Shown one piece after another: positions 1 to 24,533 of a stretch of 64,000 nucleotides of DNA. Below the pieces are notes generated by a model. The model worked only from the letters and a program-made list of their open reading frames with translations. It ran no database searches and was not told the origin of the DNA. The number at the start of each line of letters is the position of its first letter. The first letter of the stretch is position 1. The position numbers and the translations under genes are program-made. The stretch comes from Agelaius tricolor (Eukaryota; Chordata; Aves; Passeriformes; Icteridae), in contig JALJCS010000004.1 of assembly GCA_023055355.1 (NCBI GenBank), positions 30,904,744-30,968,743 on the forward strand, given 5' to 3'.

Positions 1-155
1 GGCAATAGCTACAAACTTCATCACCACCAAATGCTCCACAGTGATAATAAATACTTTGGATCGTGGTAAATGTTAAGTCAAGCACACAAGAATGCTTTGG
101 CAGTTTTTGAGTAGAATTTTTAGCTACACACCCAAGGCTTCTCAGGAGACAGAGA

Positions 156-220
156 AGTATCTACCCCTGTTCTGAACTTCATAACAGGGGGTTATAAAGT
201 TCAGAACAGGGGTAGATACT
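156..220. repeat. Near-perfect inverted repeat (hairpin) in RCL1 intron 1
   Basis: The arm at 156-179 is the exact reverse complement of the arm at 197-220 (24 bp). After one mismatch (180 against 196) five more bases pair (181-185 with 191-195), leaving a loop of about 5 nt at 186-190. The size resembles a microRNA precursor or a small fold-back element. No flanking duplication is evident. It lies on the RCL1 side of exon 1, so it would be intronic in that gene. Confidence 0.8.
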
Positions 221-459
221 CCTTGCCCAAAAAATAACTGTTTCTTCCTCAAACTCTGTCCTATGTTTTATTACTTCAGTTATGATGGAATTCATCCTGG
301 GATGCCAAAGGCTTTATACGAGAATGACGATGATACTCCCTAAGAAAGACTTCCCTTAAACAAAACTGCAGAAATGAGAATAAATTATTTCACCTCTTTC
401 ACCTTTCCTGCTTCGGTAAACCCTGACAAAAATCAAAACATAAAACGTGACCTATTCAA

Positions 460-1750
460 AGTGCATGAACGTGAGCTCCCACCCGCACAGGGAGCACACG
501 ACGCTTGGGCACGGGCACGCGGCAGGAACGATGGCCCAAGAGACAGGGAATTAATTCTGCAATCCCGACTGCCAAGGCACCGTCACGGGAACGAGAACCA
601 GCTCCGGGGCTGTGGAGAGGCTCCCGCACACGCAGCGAGCCGGTCAGAGCCCCGCCGGGCGCGGAGCGAACGGCGCTGCCCCGTGGGGCGGGACGGGCAG
701 CCCGGCAGAGCAAAACCAGCCCCGTCCCACCGGGGCGGCCCGGCAGGGCAGCGCCAGCCCGGCAGCCAGCCCCGGCCCTTGATGGCCCGCTCTGAAGAAA
801 AGGCGTGACCCGCGAAGGCAGGGCTGCCGAGCCGAGCCGAGCCGGCGGGACGGGGATGGTACTGTCCCGTTCCCCTCTCCCCGCCCGCCGGGCAGCGAGG
901 GAGGCTACGGCAGGAGCCGGCGGGTGTGTGACAGCCCCCCTGCTCCGGCCTGCTTCACTGGCCCTGCCGCTCCCGCGCCTTCTCTCCCCCAAGCCCCGCA
1001 ACCCACGTGTGACAGCTACACCCGAGATGGCTGCGCGGGCGCTCAGGGGAGAGCGGATCCACGGGAAGACACCGGGACTCAGCTGGGTCCCTACTCCTCG
1101 GTGTGGCCCGCCCAGATGCAGCCCGGGCTGTCCCATCTCCCAGTGGGGGTCTGCCCCTGCCCGGCAGCAGGTGCCGGGCACAGCCGGAGCTCCGCCGCCC
1201 CCCGACCTCCTGCCCCGCGGCCGCCGGTGCCGCCGCTCACCGCGGAGGCCGGGGTCCTCCTCCTTGGCACGGATCTTGCGGATCTTCAGCGGGCGGCCGC
1301 TGAGCGTGGCCAGCACCAGGCGCTGCCGCAGGAAGTTGCATCCCGTGTAGCTGAGGCACTGCGCCTCGCCCGCCGCGCCGCCCGCCATCCCGCTGCCCAC
1401 GTGGTTGGGAACCGGAAGCGCTGGGACAGCGGCGGGGGCAAAGGGCAGGGGGCGGGCAGGGCTCGCACCGCCCCCCGTGCTCCGCGCTCGGCGGCGGGGC
1501 CGTGGCGGCAAGGGCCGGGCTGAGTTTGTCGCGGCACGGGTGGCAGCCTGTGCCTTTTCCTCTGCTCTCCCAGCCTGCGTGTTTTCGGTTGAAACTTAAG
1601 GAGTGTGGAACTGTCGGGAGATGTGTCTAACCGGAGCCCGGCCCGCTGCTCCTCCGGGTGAGGTGGGCTCTCCTTCGGCGGGCGGGTAAGGACGGTCCAG
1701 AGCGGAACGTGGTGCCCGCACAAGGGTACTGCCCCCACATCCAAATGAGT
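460..1750. promoter_or_regulatory. CpG island over RCL1 exon 1
   Basis: A GC- and CpG-rich block surrounds the RCL1 start codon and extends into intron 1 and upstream. Long open frames here are composition artefacts. The upstream part (about 1389-1750) should hold the minus-strand RCL1 promoter; I see no obvious TATA box, as usual for a housekeeping gene. Confidence 0.75.
1241..1388 (-). CDS. RCL1: RCL1, RNA 3'-terminal phosphate cyclase-like protein, first coding exon (partial gene)
   Basis: RCL1 is a nucleolar protein of the RNA cyclase fold, without cyclase activity, needed with Bms1 for early cleavages of pre-18S rRNA. This exon encodes 49 residues from the ATG at 1388, including LSYTGCNFLRQRLVLATLSG and RPLKIRKIRAKEEDPGLR, the characteristic N-terminus of the family. 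It ends in phase 1 at a consensus donor (GTGAGC, minus strand). No further RCL1 exon is visible between 1 and 1240, so the remaining exons lie to the left of the window. The residues before CLSY are Gly/Ala rich and less conserved. RCL1 next to AK3 in divergent orientation matches the vertebrate 9p24 / bird Z gene order. Confidence 0.93.
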
Positions 1751-2049
1751 CGGTTTCTGGGAACATGTTCCTTAGGTAGTACTTTTCAGTAATTTATTTC
1801 CTACTTTAAGGAAAACGATGGAGGAATGAGTCCTGCTTGCGGTCCTTGGGACAGCCTGTTTGCTTAATGATAGTGACAGAGTCCCGGTGTCCTGAAGGAG
1901 GAGACCGACTAAAGCTTTCAGTCTCTTACTTTAAGAGAAACATCGATTACAGTGGAGGTGTGACAATGTTAATTGTTAGGCTACACTTATGTGCCCATGA
2001 AAAGAAGTTTATTGGAATGGAATACTCTAGTTGTAGGGGATGTACAAGA

Positions 2050-3350
2050 ATCATTTAGCCCAACTGCTTCACTTCAGGGCTAACCCAAAGGTAAAGCAGG
2101 CTCTTAAGGGCTCTGTCCAAATGCCCCTTACACATTGATAGGGTCAGGGCATCAACAAGCCTATATACACCCTCTCTGTAAAGAAATGCTTCCTAATGGC
2201 GAGTCTGAACCTCCCCTGGTGCAGCTTTGAACTATTCCCACACTGGGTCCCAGGGAGAAGAGATCAGCACCTCCCTCCCCACTTCCCCTCCTCAGGAAGC
2301 TGTAGAGAGCAAGGAGGTTGCCCCTCAGCTACTTTTCTCCAGACTAGACAAGCCCTAAGCCCTTAGCAGCCCCTCACAGGCCATGGTGTCTAGTCCATCC
2401 ACCAGACGCCTTCTTGCCCTTCTCCAGACACCTTCCAGGACCTTCCCATGGTTCTGAAATGGTGGAGCCCAGAGCTGCACCCAGCACTGCACAGGAGGCC
2501 CTGCCCTAACACTGGACACAGAGGGACAGTCACCCCTTTAGACTACCACGGCTGGTGCACCCAGCATGGGGTTTGCTGTGCCCAGGCTGGCATTTGCTGC
2601 ACCCAGCATGGGGTTTGCTGCACTCAGGATGGGGTTTGCTGCACTCAGGATGGGGTTTGCTGCTCTCAGGATGGGGTTTGCTGTGCCCAGATGGGGTTTG
2701 CTGCACTCAGGATGGGGTTTGCTGCTCTCAGGATGGGGTTTGCTGCTCTCAGGATGGGGTTTGCTGCACTCAGGATGGGGTTTGCTGCTCTCAGGATGGG
2801 GTTTGCTGCTCTCAGGATGGGGTTTGCTGCACTCAGGATGGGGTTTGCTGCACTCAGGATGGGGTTTGCTGCTCTTAGGATGGGGTTTGCTGCACTGAGA
2901 TGGGGTTTGCTGTGCCCAGATGGGGTTTGCTGCACTCAGGATGGGGTTTGCTGTGCCCAGATGGGGTTTGCTGCACTCAGGATGGGGTTTGCTGCTCTCA
3001 GGATGGGGTTTGCTGCTCTCAGGATGGGGTTTGCTGTGCCCAGATGGGGTTTGCTGCCCCCCTGGCTGCCAGGGTACACTGGTGGCTGCCACAGAGCCTG
3101 CTGCCAACCAGCACCCCTTGAGCCCTCTCTGCAACCCCAGAGCCGCCCCTCTCCCAGTTTAGACTCGTGTGTGGCATTTCTCTATCCCAGGTGCAGAATC
3201 TGGCATTTTGATTTGTCATTTTCATGTCACTGGTGATTGCCCAGTGCTCCACTCTGTCCAGATCCCTCTCTCTGTAAGGCCTCTTGTCCTTCATGAGAAT
3301 CAACAGTACCTTTCACAGCTGTACAGCAAAAGTCAGACAATTTTCCTTAC
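2050..3350 (-). mobile_element. CR1 LINE fragment, interrupted by a minisatellite
   Basis: The plus strand reads as the reverse complement of the CR1 3' region: text matching the end of the CR1 reverse transcriptase part (for example the ctccagac/ctgcacccag blocks at 2370-2560) resumes after the tandem array at about 3060 and runs to about 3350 (cccaggtgcagaa, ctgtccagatccctctctct). It is old and diverged. The boundaries are approximate. Confidence 0.75.
2550..3058. repeat. 20-21 bp minisatellite, about 24 copies
   Basis: The core unit is ATGGGGTTTGCTGCACTCAG plus one base, with a 20 bp variant containing TGTGCCCAG and a variant containing TGCTCTCAGG. Copies are highly uniform compared with the surrounding CR1 sequence, which means recent expansion. 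The unit resembles the CR1 text just before it (cagcatggggtttgctg at about 2564), so the array probably grew from a CR1 segment. Open frames across it are by-products of the stop-free unit, not genes. Confidence 0.93.
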
Positions 3351-3551
3351 AAATGATAATACTTTTTATTTTACTAAATTGTTTTCCAGAGACTAAAAGT
3401 TCTTTTTGAAACCCATTATACACACACTTTACAGAAACTGAAGGAACTAAGCCATCTATTATCAGCTCCTTGCTGACTTTTGTGATCAACATGCATGAGG
3501 ATTTTTGTTGTGTTGATACACTGGCCTGCAAGCTTTGTATCACAGAAAAGC

Positions 3552-4000
3552 AGAATGATTTAGTTTGGAAGGGATCTTTAAAGATCATCTAGTCAACCTC
3601 ATGCTATGGGCAGGGACCAGGTTGCTAAAAGCCCCGTACAACCTTGTTTTCAACACTTAGAGGTCCCCATTGGGCATCCACAACTTCTGTCAGCAACTTG
3701 TGCCAGTGCCTCACCATCTTCACTGTAGAAAAATTTTTCCTTATGGCCAGAGTAAATCTACCCTCTTCCAGTTTAAAACTCCTGCCCTTTGTCCTGTCAT
3801 TATTTCTGGGTAAAAATTCTGTCTCTGTCTCTCTGATAAGCTCCCTTAAATACTGAAAGACAGCAATGAGTGCTCACCAAGGCTCTTTCTTCTCCAGGCT
3901 GATCAATCTCAGCTCTTTCAGCCTTTCCTCAAGAAGAAATTATTCCAGCCCACCAATCATTTTTATGGCCTGCATCTACACTGAATCAGGTCCATGTTGC
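3552..4000 (-). mobile_element. CR1 LINE 3' fragment
   Basis: The plus strand begins with the reverse complement of the CR1 3' end (gaatgatttagtttggaagggatctttaaag...) and continues through the standard block ending in 'ctccaggctgatcaatctcagctctttcagcctttcctc'-like text. Diverged; limits approximate. Confidence 0.8.
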
Positions 4001-4007
4001 AGAACCA

Positions 4008-4460
4008 GAGTCAGAATCACAGAATTGTTTAGGTTGGAAAATACCTTTGAGATCATCAAGTCCAACCTATGACCAAACATCACCTTGTTGCCTTGACCAT
4101 GGCACTGAGTGCCACATTCAGTCTTTTCTTAAAAAAATTCAGGGACAGTGACTCCACCACCTCCCTGGGCAGCACATTCCAATACCCAATCAGCCTTTTT
4201 GTGAAGAAATTCTCCTAATATCCAACCTAACTATTCCCTGGCACAGCTTAAGACTGTCCTCTTGTCTTTCCTGAACTGAGGACTCCACAGCTGGATGCAA
4301 AAATCCAGATGGGGTCTCACATATGTGGAGTAGAAAAGGGCAATCATGCCCCTTGACCAGATGGACACACTGCTCTTTATGCTCAAGTCCAATTTTTCAC
4401 ATACTGTATCCTAAATTTCTTCTCCACTTAATCCATTTACCACACAGACTGTGCAGATGC
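4008..4460 (-). mobile_element. Second CR1 LINE 3' fragment
   Basis: It starts at a clear reverse complement of the CR1 3' end (agaatcacagaattgtttag) directly after the previous copy, in the same orientation, and runs to the 'cacatatgtggag' and 'ctgctctttatgctc' region. Two adjacent copies in the same direction suggest a separate insertion into, or next to, the older copy. Confidence 0.8.
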
Positions 4461-4469
4461 TGTGGATTT

Positions 4470-7400
4470 CCCAGACCCAGGTGCTGAGGCAAAAAATCAA
4501 ACCCAGAAAAACTGTGCATCTAAATCAAAAGACCACATCTGTGTAGAAACAAAGCCTAAGAAATTTTATTAAAGGAAGCATGTTGAGAAATTTGTGGAAA
4601 ATGAGGATCAAAAAATGGCAGCAGTTAAACAGCATTTGATCACGTACGTGGTGCCCAAGATTTCTGAGATATGGGAAGAAATATCTAGAGCTATTCATGG
4701 TTCATGTGCAGATGAACCTCTCTGTATTTTTAGAAAAAGAGAGTTTGTCATGGACAGTTTAGTGGAATCAAAGAATTGTAGCTTTCTGTGTGTAAGAAAT
4801 TAGTTGCCAGTTACAGCTCTGATCTAGAATATAACAGAAAATAGGGTGGTGCTTGGGCAGCTTAAATTCTTTTCTGTTATGCACTGAGCAGAACTAGGAG
4901 AAAACTGAGTGTAAGGTAAAGAACTACATATCTTCCCAGAGCTAATAAATCTATGTCCAAACTTCACAAAAAATTTTTAAAACTTTCTTGATAAATCAGT
5001 GGGTTTTTTTCCTGTTTACAAACAATAAATTCAGTCAAGTCTCTGCATAATTCCTTTGGGTTTCAGAGTTTGGAGGGTATTTTGGAATTCCAGAACAAAC
5101 AGTGCTAAACTCCATGATTAATGGAGAAGAAGTCTGGCACTTACTGTTTCCTATTTTCAGGGAACAACTTTGTGTTCTTTAATTTCCTTCACTCACAGGC
5201 CTTTTAGACATAATTTCAGGGTAGTAGTTAAATAACAGTTTGCTGTGAGGTTGTGGATGTGGCATGTGATAGAAGATGAACACTCCCACTGAAATCAAGT
5301 GTCTTCTTCTGTGAAGACAGCTGTGTGAAAGGTTTTCAGGTGCTGCTGCTGGGACTATGTTTTTCACTGCATTGTCTGAACTCTGTGTCTTAGATTTGCA
5401 TCAAAAATGTCTAGTCAACTGCGTCTACTTTGAATGAACTCTTTTCTGTGGTTCATTTCTCTTCCTTTGTGTACTCCCCTGGGCTCCCACACATGTATTT
5501 TTAGTTGTGTCCATCCTGTCCTTCTTGTGTGACTTCCAATTACTTGCTATCATCTGTTAACAATTTGCAAGTATCTGCTTTATGTCAAGGCATGGGAAAA
5601 CAAAACTGGGAGAACAAAACAGAAAACAGTCTTCCCCAAAAATTTTTCCATTGGTAGTCAGAATTTTCTCATGTAACTGAAATAAGATACCTCTGTAAAA
5701 AAATCACTGCCATATATATTCTGCTGGTATAATGTAAGTATCCTTATAATGAGAGCTCTATCTGTCATAAAAATACCCAGTTACATAAAGGAGGGGTTTT
5801 GTTTCCCTGGGAATGCTAGTAGCTTGTTGTGCTAGAAGTTCAAGGATTTCTGGGGTCAGGAAAATTATTTTTATCAACTGCCTAGAGGTGGCACGGAGAG
5901 ACTGAGTGGCACCTCAGAGATATATACATGTCATCATCTGGGCAGCTGTTACAATTTAACCTCAAAATGTAAAGCTATTACTGGCTTACCTTAGTACTCA
6001 GGGAAATGTTAATTTTCATTTGATCAGTGGTTGGAGAACATAATAGTTTAATCACTTGGGATAAATAATACAGAAAATGTCATTACAGAAGCTTCAAAAA
6101 GAGATCTGCCTTCTGCTAATCTATGGGGGCTCCAAGAATGCAGAAAGATAACACTTTTCTCTGAATTTCTGTTGGTTTACATACCTCCCAAGACTTTTCA
6201 CAGAGTCTCAGAAACACAGCTATGTAACTTCTCTTTTACTTGAACTTAATTTATTTTCCTATTTATGTTTACTTTGAGAGATTTCTAAACAATCTGTGAT
6301 GAGTGCTTTTATAGGATTAAAATTACAAACTCCAAATACAGCTCAAAAGAACCACTGAGACAACAGAAATGTTTTCCAAATAATTAAAATTCTGTATTTG
6401 ATTATTATCCACTTGTGACTTGAACAAAATATTGCCATTGCTCGTAACAGGACATAAGCCTTGTACTGAGTTTCCAAGGCATCAGAACAGAAGCTAGTCA
6501 GATTTGCACTGTCTGAATGTTCTTTGAGCTGCTTGCAGCTTTGGTATGCTTCCTTTAATTGTGAGAGCAGTTTTGACAGGTTTTCTATGGGTAATTTATT
6601 TTTCTTGTATTTATTTTTTCTTTTCTTGGATGCAGACCTGGACCTGGACACATTTGGTTTAGCAAAAAAGACAAAGAAACTATCTAATAGAGGTGCAAGG
6701 TACTATATATATTAAAACTCAGATGTAATGTAGAGCTACAGACTAGTGAAGAAAAAGCAAGGTACAAAAGTGTGTTAGCAAGCATACAAAAACTACTCCA
6801 AGTGAGCCCTACAGGGATGAAGAAGAAACTGTCAACAGAAGCCTGGCATTCTTCCTGGTGAGGGAGTCCAGGTGCTGATGACTCACCATAACCCCACCAC
6901 CCTCACCTGAGTGAGACCACCTTGGGGCCCAGGCAAAAAGGGGAGAGAGGTAAACACAACACCAGGAGAATGGGAAAAACTAAGAAGTGTGTGTGGAGCA
7001 ATTAATTATTTCTATAATAAAGAATAAAACCTAATAATGGTAAGTTAGCAAAAACTTTCTGTAATAATTAATAATTCTTGAATGACACTGTTAAAGTTTC
7101 AAATATGTTAATAGATTTTTCACTTTACAAATAATGTGTGTTTTAGCTTTGTCATAAATAAAGTTTGAGTGTACACAAGCTTGGTGTGCAGGCAATGAAT
7201 TTCTGTCTGAAGAATACACATTTCCTAGGAAACTAGGAGTTTCCTAGGAGTTTTGGAACAACCCGTGCTATGTATAAGTGTCAATTTGCTATACTCAGCC
7301 ATCTGGGAGGAATAATTCATTAGGCTTTTTACTAAAGGTAGGAGTGACACCAGAAAAATGATAGTGTTTTAGCCCTCTTTGCAATAAAACACTATTTAAA

Positions 7401-7780
7401 TTCAAATAAAAAATCACAGCTCTACATTTTGGGTTTGTAAAGAGTTATGTCTTTGCTACTTTAGAGGACAGTTCAACAGCAACATTTCATCCTCTGTATT
7501 TCAACTTATATCTAATAAAAAAAATCTGCTCCTCAAGTGTTCTTGATGGTATATATTTTTTGAGGGAGAATTTTCAGCTGTGTTGTGTATATATGTTAGC
7601 CTTCACTGGATAAGTATTTCATGCATTGTTTTAAAAAACATTATTAATGGGGTATCTTGTTTACAAATACAGCATCGCAGCCTTATCCAGGTAGGAATCC
7701 AGATCTGTAGCCCAATCTGTGGACCAAAGCAAGGTCAGACTGGGTTGCTCAGGGCTTTATCTGGTTGTGTCTTAAAAATG
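4470..7780. other. Intergenic, apart from one unassigned open frame
   Basis: AT-rich single-copy-looking sequence between the CR1 clusters. Apart from the open frame at 6343-6651 I see no gene, RNA gene or clear repeat. Confidence 0.5.
6343..6651 (-). other. Unassigned open frame with protein-like composition, possible exon or retro-copy
   Basis: I do not recognise this segment. The minus strand reads about 80 residues of unbiased, protein-like sequence: a basic Ser/Arg/Lys start (SRSRSASKKRKNKYKKNK), a Leu/Lys/Gln amphipathic stretch, then TSFCSDALETQYKAYVLLRA. It stays open until about 6390 and then turns into AT-rich, less convincing sequence. A pyrimidine-rich stretch ending in CAG lies just before the first basic residues, so an acceptor is possible. 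It sits between RCL1 and AK3, where I know of no conserved gene. It may be an exon of an unknown gene, a decayed pseudogene, or chance. Confidence 0.25.
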
Positions 7781-7789
7781 TCAGGGAAC

Positions 7790-8480
7790 TGAGTCTACTT
7801 AAATTCCACTGCCTGACTGACTGAGTCCTACCACTCATCTTAATAAGCAGCCTGTCCCTGCCTTCTCAGTAACCTTCTCATGGGTGCTAGAAGGCTGCTG
7901 TAGGTATTCCTGAACCCCTCTTGTCTCCAGTTTGAACAAACATGGTTCCATCTGTCTGTGGCAGTATCTCTTCTCTATCCCCGATCATCTTGGTCACTCT
8001 CTGCTAAACCTGCCCCAACTGATCAATGCCTGGTTTGTACTGGAGGGCCCAGTACTGGCCACAGCACACAGATGTGGGCTAAGAAGTGCCTAATACAAAG
8101 GGATTACCGTTTTCCCTGATGCAGTGGCTACCCTCCTGTTAATATGGCTCAGGATGTTAGTGTCCACATGCTGGACGGTGCTTAGCTGGCTGTAGGCCGG
8201 TTCTCCCCAGTCTTCTCCAGCAGAGTTTCTTCCTTGCTGGTCAGTTCCCAGCCTGCACTGTTGGAAGCGGTGTCCTGGATGCAGGACTTTGTACCTGCTC
8301 TTGCTGAATTTTGTCAGTGTCCTGCTTGGCCCCTTTCCCCATCTGTTGTTGCAGAGCTCCACCTCCTGCCCCTAAGCCCATGTGCTCAGGCCACATGGTT
8401 TGGTGTTACTCACAAAACTGATGAGGGTGCGCTCTCTCTCTTCTTCCAGAGTTATTCACAGACACTAGATAGGACAAGGC
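7790..8480 (-). mobile_element. Old CR1-like LINE fragment
   Basis: The plus strand carries diverged reverse-complement CR1 text: cttctcatgggtgctagaag, tcttggtcactctctgctaa, gtactggagggcccagtactgg, ttggaagcggtgtcctgg. The order matches other CR1 copies in this window, but the divergence is higher. Limits uncertain. Confidence 0.55.
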
Positions 8481-8489
8481 ACCAGGACA

Positions 8490-10750
8490 GGCCCTGGAAA
8501 TACATGCTCATTAACAGCTTTTGGTAGGGTACATAACACTAAGCACTACAGTTCTATTCCAGCCAGACTTAAGCCCATCAAATTGTCCACCCCTCCACCA
8601 AATGAGGCACAAAAATTATGTGGGAGACCATGTCGTAGTACCATGTCCTGACAGCTAGGGTACTATGACTCCTTCCTCATGCAAGCCACCACTTCATTTT
8701 GATACAAAGTACAACACTTGGGAAGTAGTTACCCAACAGCACTAAAAGAATTCTGTATCAAACTCAGAAGAAAGGACTTATATCTCCAAGGAGCATACCT
8801 GACAGAAACTCTCCTGATGGTTTAAGGCTTAAAAAGCCTCTTCAAAGCATCTCTTATGTTTGAAAAAATGCTGAGTAATATGAAAGATTATTTATTAGTA
8901 AGAACATTTGGATTTGTTTGAAACAAGATTTTGATTACTAGTCAGTCACCATGAGGGTTACTTCTATACTCACTAAGCAAGAGTTTTTAATTAATTAAGA
9001 GTTTTTAAAACTCACTAACTTAAGTTTTTAATTTACACCGGTACATTACATGTGTGAAAAAGATTAATCAGAATATAGTGCAAGTTGTGTTACATAAATA
9101 TTGACTACTCTGTTAAGATGTGCATAATTAAGTCTGAATGAAGATGATGAAATGTCATTTTCCAAACAATGTAATGAGGCTGTTAAAAAAACACTTGCAT
9201 GTCTATAAATACAGAATAGCTGTATAAAGACTTGTATACAAACTAGTGAACCATTGACCCCATTTCTTCCATTATTTCCTTTTCCACTTCTGAGTATGTC
9301 ACAACTACTCACAAAACTACTAGAGTGAGGTTTGGACTTCAGGAAAGATAGCCAAGGAAATGGGAACAATAATTTCTTTTACTACCTATTTTCTGTAATC
9401 TAAGTACCCACTTCAGTTCTGCAAAGGCCATAGGTTAGTAAGAACCTGTGTGTGTGGGAGAAGTGCCTTTCTATTCTCTTCCACCCCTTCCTCATGAATC
9501 TGTTATGAAGTTCAGAGAGGTTCTAAATAGTCTTTAACAAAGGGATTGTCTTAGCATTCCTGTCTAGATTTCTGAGCTGCTCAATAGGCCTGTAGAGAGG
9601 CAGAACCTCAGGCTTCCTTTTTAACAGGCAGATAAATTATTGCTGCTTTTTATGCATGGTGGCATTGTAGATTAGATTTAATGATCTCTCTGACAAGTCT
9701 AGTTATTTGATGGATATATATTTCATACAATACCTTCCATTTTCCCATATATTTGCTTTAGGAAGATTTAGCAATACATTTTATGGACTTCTGCCATTCA
9801 GAAATCTCTGAAGTGTGGAGCTTAAAATGAACTGTTTGGCTTCTAACATTTAATGGGCCTTTGCTGCCAAATTTTGTTTAAGACTGTGGTGCTTTGGCAG
9901 ACTGACGTGTTGCCCTGGGAACGCTGCTAAAGCCCCAAATGTTTAACTCTTGGTGTCCTAGTACAATCTGGAATAGAGGTACTATCATGTTCATTTTTGA
10001 AGGTTCACATTTCTCAGGGTAATGAGACTTATGCTCATAGTAAGCTCTATGAGCTAAGCCAGTGCCTTCCTACTTAATTGTTAAGGCAATTAATTTTATT
10101 GACTGAGGAGTTTGGGGGCTACATTCCTATCTCTTTACTGTTTTAAAATACCAAACAGTCATTTGAATATTTTCTTACGGCTTTACTTGGTTCAGTGTAA
10201 AACTATTGAAATGAAACAATGTTTTAAACCAGGAAGTTGAATTTAATTGATATTTTGACTCTAGCTCTGCTTTCTGCTCACTTTTCCGTTGTGACCTTTC
10301 TGGTACAGTGATTGAGATCCATCAGCATCTCCAGAACCTTTAGCAGAAAGACCCACTTCTCCTGCTGTGGACGTGACTGTGAACACTCAGGATATGGGAC
10401 AATCTAATGTTTTGGCCAAAATATTGTGTTCTGATGTAACTGAGAATCACCAAATCATATCTGTGGGAAAGGACATCTTGGTGTTTGGAAGAACACTACC
10501 CAGAACAAGGACAACCTGCAGTTGTTCACATTCAAGTATCATAAACAAAACTCAGGCCCAGCTCATTAAAACGCAGCTGCCTGCTGCTAGACAGTGAGAG
10601 CTTATTTGTGAGAGATCAGCAAGAGCAGGGCTGTTGCATGAGGGTGAGGGAGCACAGCACAGTCAGCCACAGCCTCAGGGCACCTGGGCAGTGCAGTGAC
10701 AGTGCCAGCAGCCAAGCAGGCATCAGGTGACAGCCAGGTAAGGAGCAAGT
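8490..10750. other. Intergenic, nothing recognised
   Basis: AT-rich sequence with no open frame of convincing composition and no clear repeat. Confidence 0.5.
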
Positions 10751-10754
10751 CCCA

Positions 10755-10925
10755 GTTCCGTTTGGGAAGTGGTGGAGTCACCATTTCTGGGGATACTTAA
10801 AAGGTGGGCTTGTGTCAGTTTGGGGCATGGTTTAGGGATGGACTGGCAAAGCTGGATTACTTGTTGGGCTCGGTGACCCTTAAGGTCTTTTCCAAACCAA
10901 ACGACTCTTTGATTCTGTGTGTCTG
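10755..10925 (+). mobile_element. CR1 LINE 3' end, plus orientation
   Basis: Forward CR1 tail: ggaagtggtggagtcaccat, then aaaaggtgggctt..., ggttggactt-like block, and ccttaaggtcttttccaaaccaaacgactctttgattctgtg. The ATTCTGTG 3' terminus ends at about 10922. Confidence 0.85.
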
Positions 10926-11039
10926 AGGGAGGGCAGGGGCTGACGGCTTAGGGAGCAGCCAAAAGGGGCCTCCTGGGCAGCGTGGTAGCTGGTCATGGCC
11001 GGTTGAACATGATACCTAAATGCGGCCTGATGCGACGCT

Positions 11040-23074
<12,035 letters not shown>

Positions 23075-24527
23075 AAATGGGTCAAACTTCTGCTTATCTG
23101 TCATAGCTCACTCCCAATTACATGAGATTCTGCAATCAAGGATTTGTCCAAGTAGTCTACCAGACTCATCAATAATTTAAGTCCAATGCTGTCCTTAACT
23201 TACACTATGGTAGATTTTGTTGCCTGTGGTTACCACTTTAATGCTGTATTTTTTTATATTAAATATACCTAATTTCAAAAATACAGTAACTGTCTTTAAC
23301 AAAAGCCAGTACTCTTGTGTCTCTTATTTGGAAAACACATTTGCAATATTGATTGATGAAGGAAACACATTTCAGAATACATATTAATTAGAAAGCACAT
23401 TGACTGATTTACTCAATCAGTAAATGAAGCAATGACAAGAACATGCAAGCACATTCCTTGAACATGTGCCTAGCTGGAGCTAGCCAGAAGCTGCAAAGAA
23501 CAATGACCACTGGTCTACAAAGAGTCATTTCAGACCAGAGCTCCTGTGTATGGAAACTGAACTTATGGAAAGGTTAGCTTCGTGTTTGCTTACACAGATG
23601 TGACTTGATTTTGCTCACCATAAATTGCACTTGTATCAGGGCAAATTATCTAAGCACGTATTATGTTTCTATTTCTTCCCTCAGAGCAATATTTTGCAGG
23701 CATGGGAAATGGAGTTTCAATGATGTGTAACACATTTGGTAAAGCCTCTGTTTTTGTGTGACCCAGCAAGACTTTATCAGTAAAAAGATATTGAACAGAT
23801 TGTAATCTGGTAAACCTGTAGCTAGATAGCTAGATGATCTTGACCAGTGAATGTCTTTTCTACTATCTTTCAAGACAAGTGCTCACTGATACTAGTGACA
23901 TGATTTCCAGTGGTCAAAATACTAACGTTGGCATATTACTGTAGCAATTTTTATTGTACCAACTGGACTGGTTTTCATGATGTTCTTGTCTCTGAGCAGC
24001 TCTTGTGTTAATTAATTACACAACTGGAAATACAAACGTCCACAGTTCTTAACAGTCCAGGGACTGCAGATACTGCTATTTTTCAGTGAATCCTCCCAGC
24101 CCTTTTTTAATGCTTATCAGAGTGGGAGTTTCAGGAGTCAGCAAAATCTGAGGAACAACACTGTCTAGGTAATGTCTGAAGTAGCTGTGTCCTAGTAATG
24201 CAGGTTCCAATCTCCTTTAGCAGCGACTGTAAACAGCTACAGAGCTGGGGTGTGGACATACCTTGGACTGCATCTGCACATCCAGTTTTAGCATTATGAA
24301 TATTGAGACATATTTCAGTCTAAAAAGAGATAGCCATTGTAGAATTTGTGAAGTTTTCCTCCTACTATAAATGAACAATATAAACAGCAGCTACCAGTAC
24401 AGTTTTCCTTTCATTTAAAGAAAGCTTGCCAAGAAGGTTGACCACTTGTACTGTCCTCTTGAGGAAATGCCTACATACTACAGTGAGAAACCCTGATTAG
24501 CTGCTAGTATTCTTACATTTTGATTTC

Positions 24528-24533
24528 AATAAA
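24528..24533 (+). terminator. Probable AK3 poly(A) signal
   Basis: AATAAA on the plus strand, about 1.45 kb after the AK3 stop, followed by a T-rich stretch. An earlier weak ATTAAA-like site lies at about 23260, so a shorter 3' UTR is possible. Confidence 0.5.

Noticed and set aside
456..1511. Long open frame of 351 codons on the minus strand over RCL1 exon 1
   Set aside because: It is produced by the CpG-island composition; only residues from the ATG at 1388 to the donor at 1241 match RCL1.
2448..3236. Cys-rich repetitive open frame of 262 codons
   Set aside because: It is the translation of the 20-21 bp minisatellite and flanking CR1; homologous frames are open on both strands.
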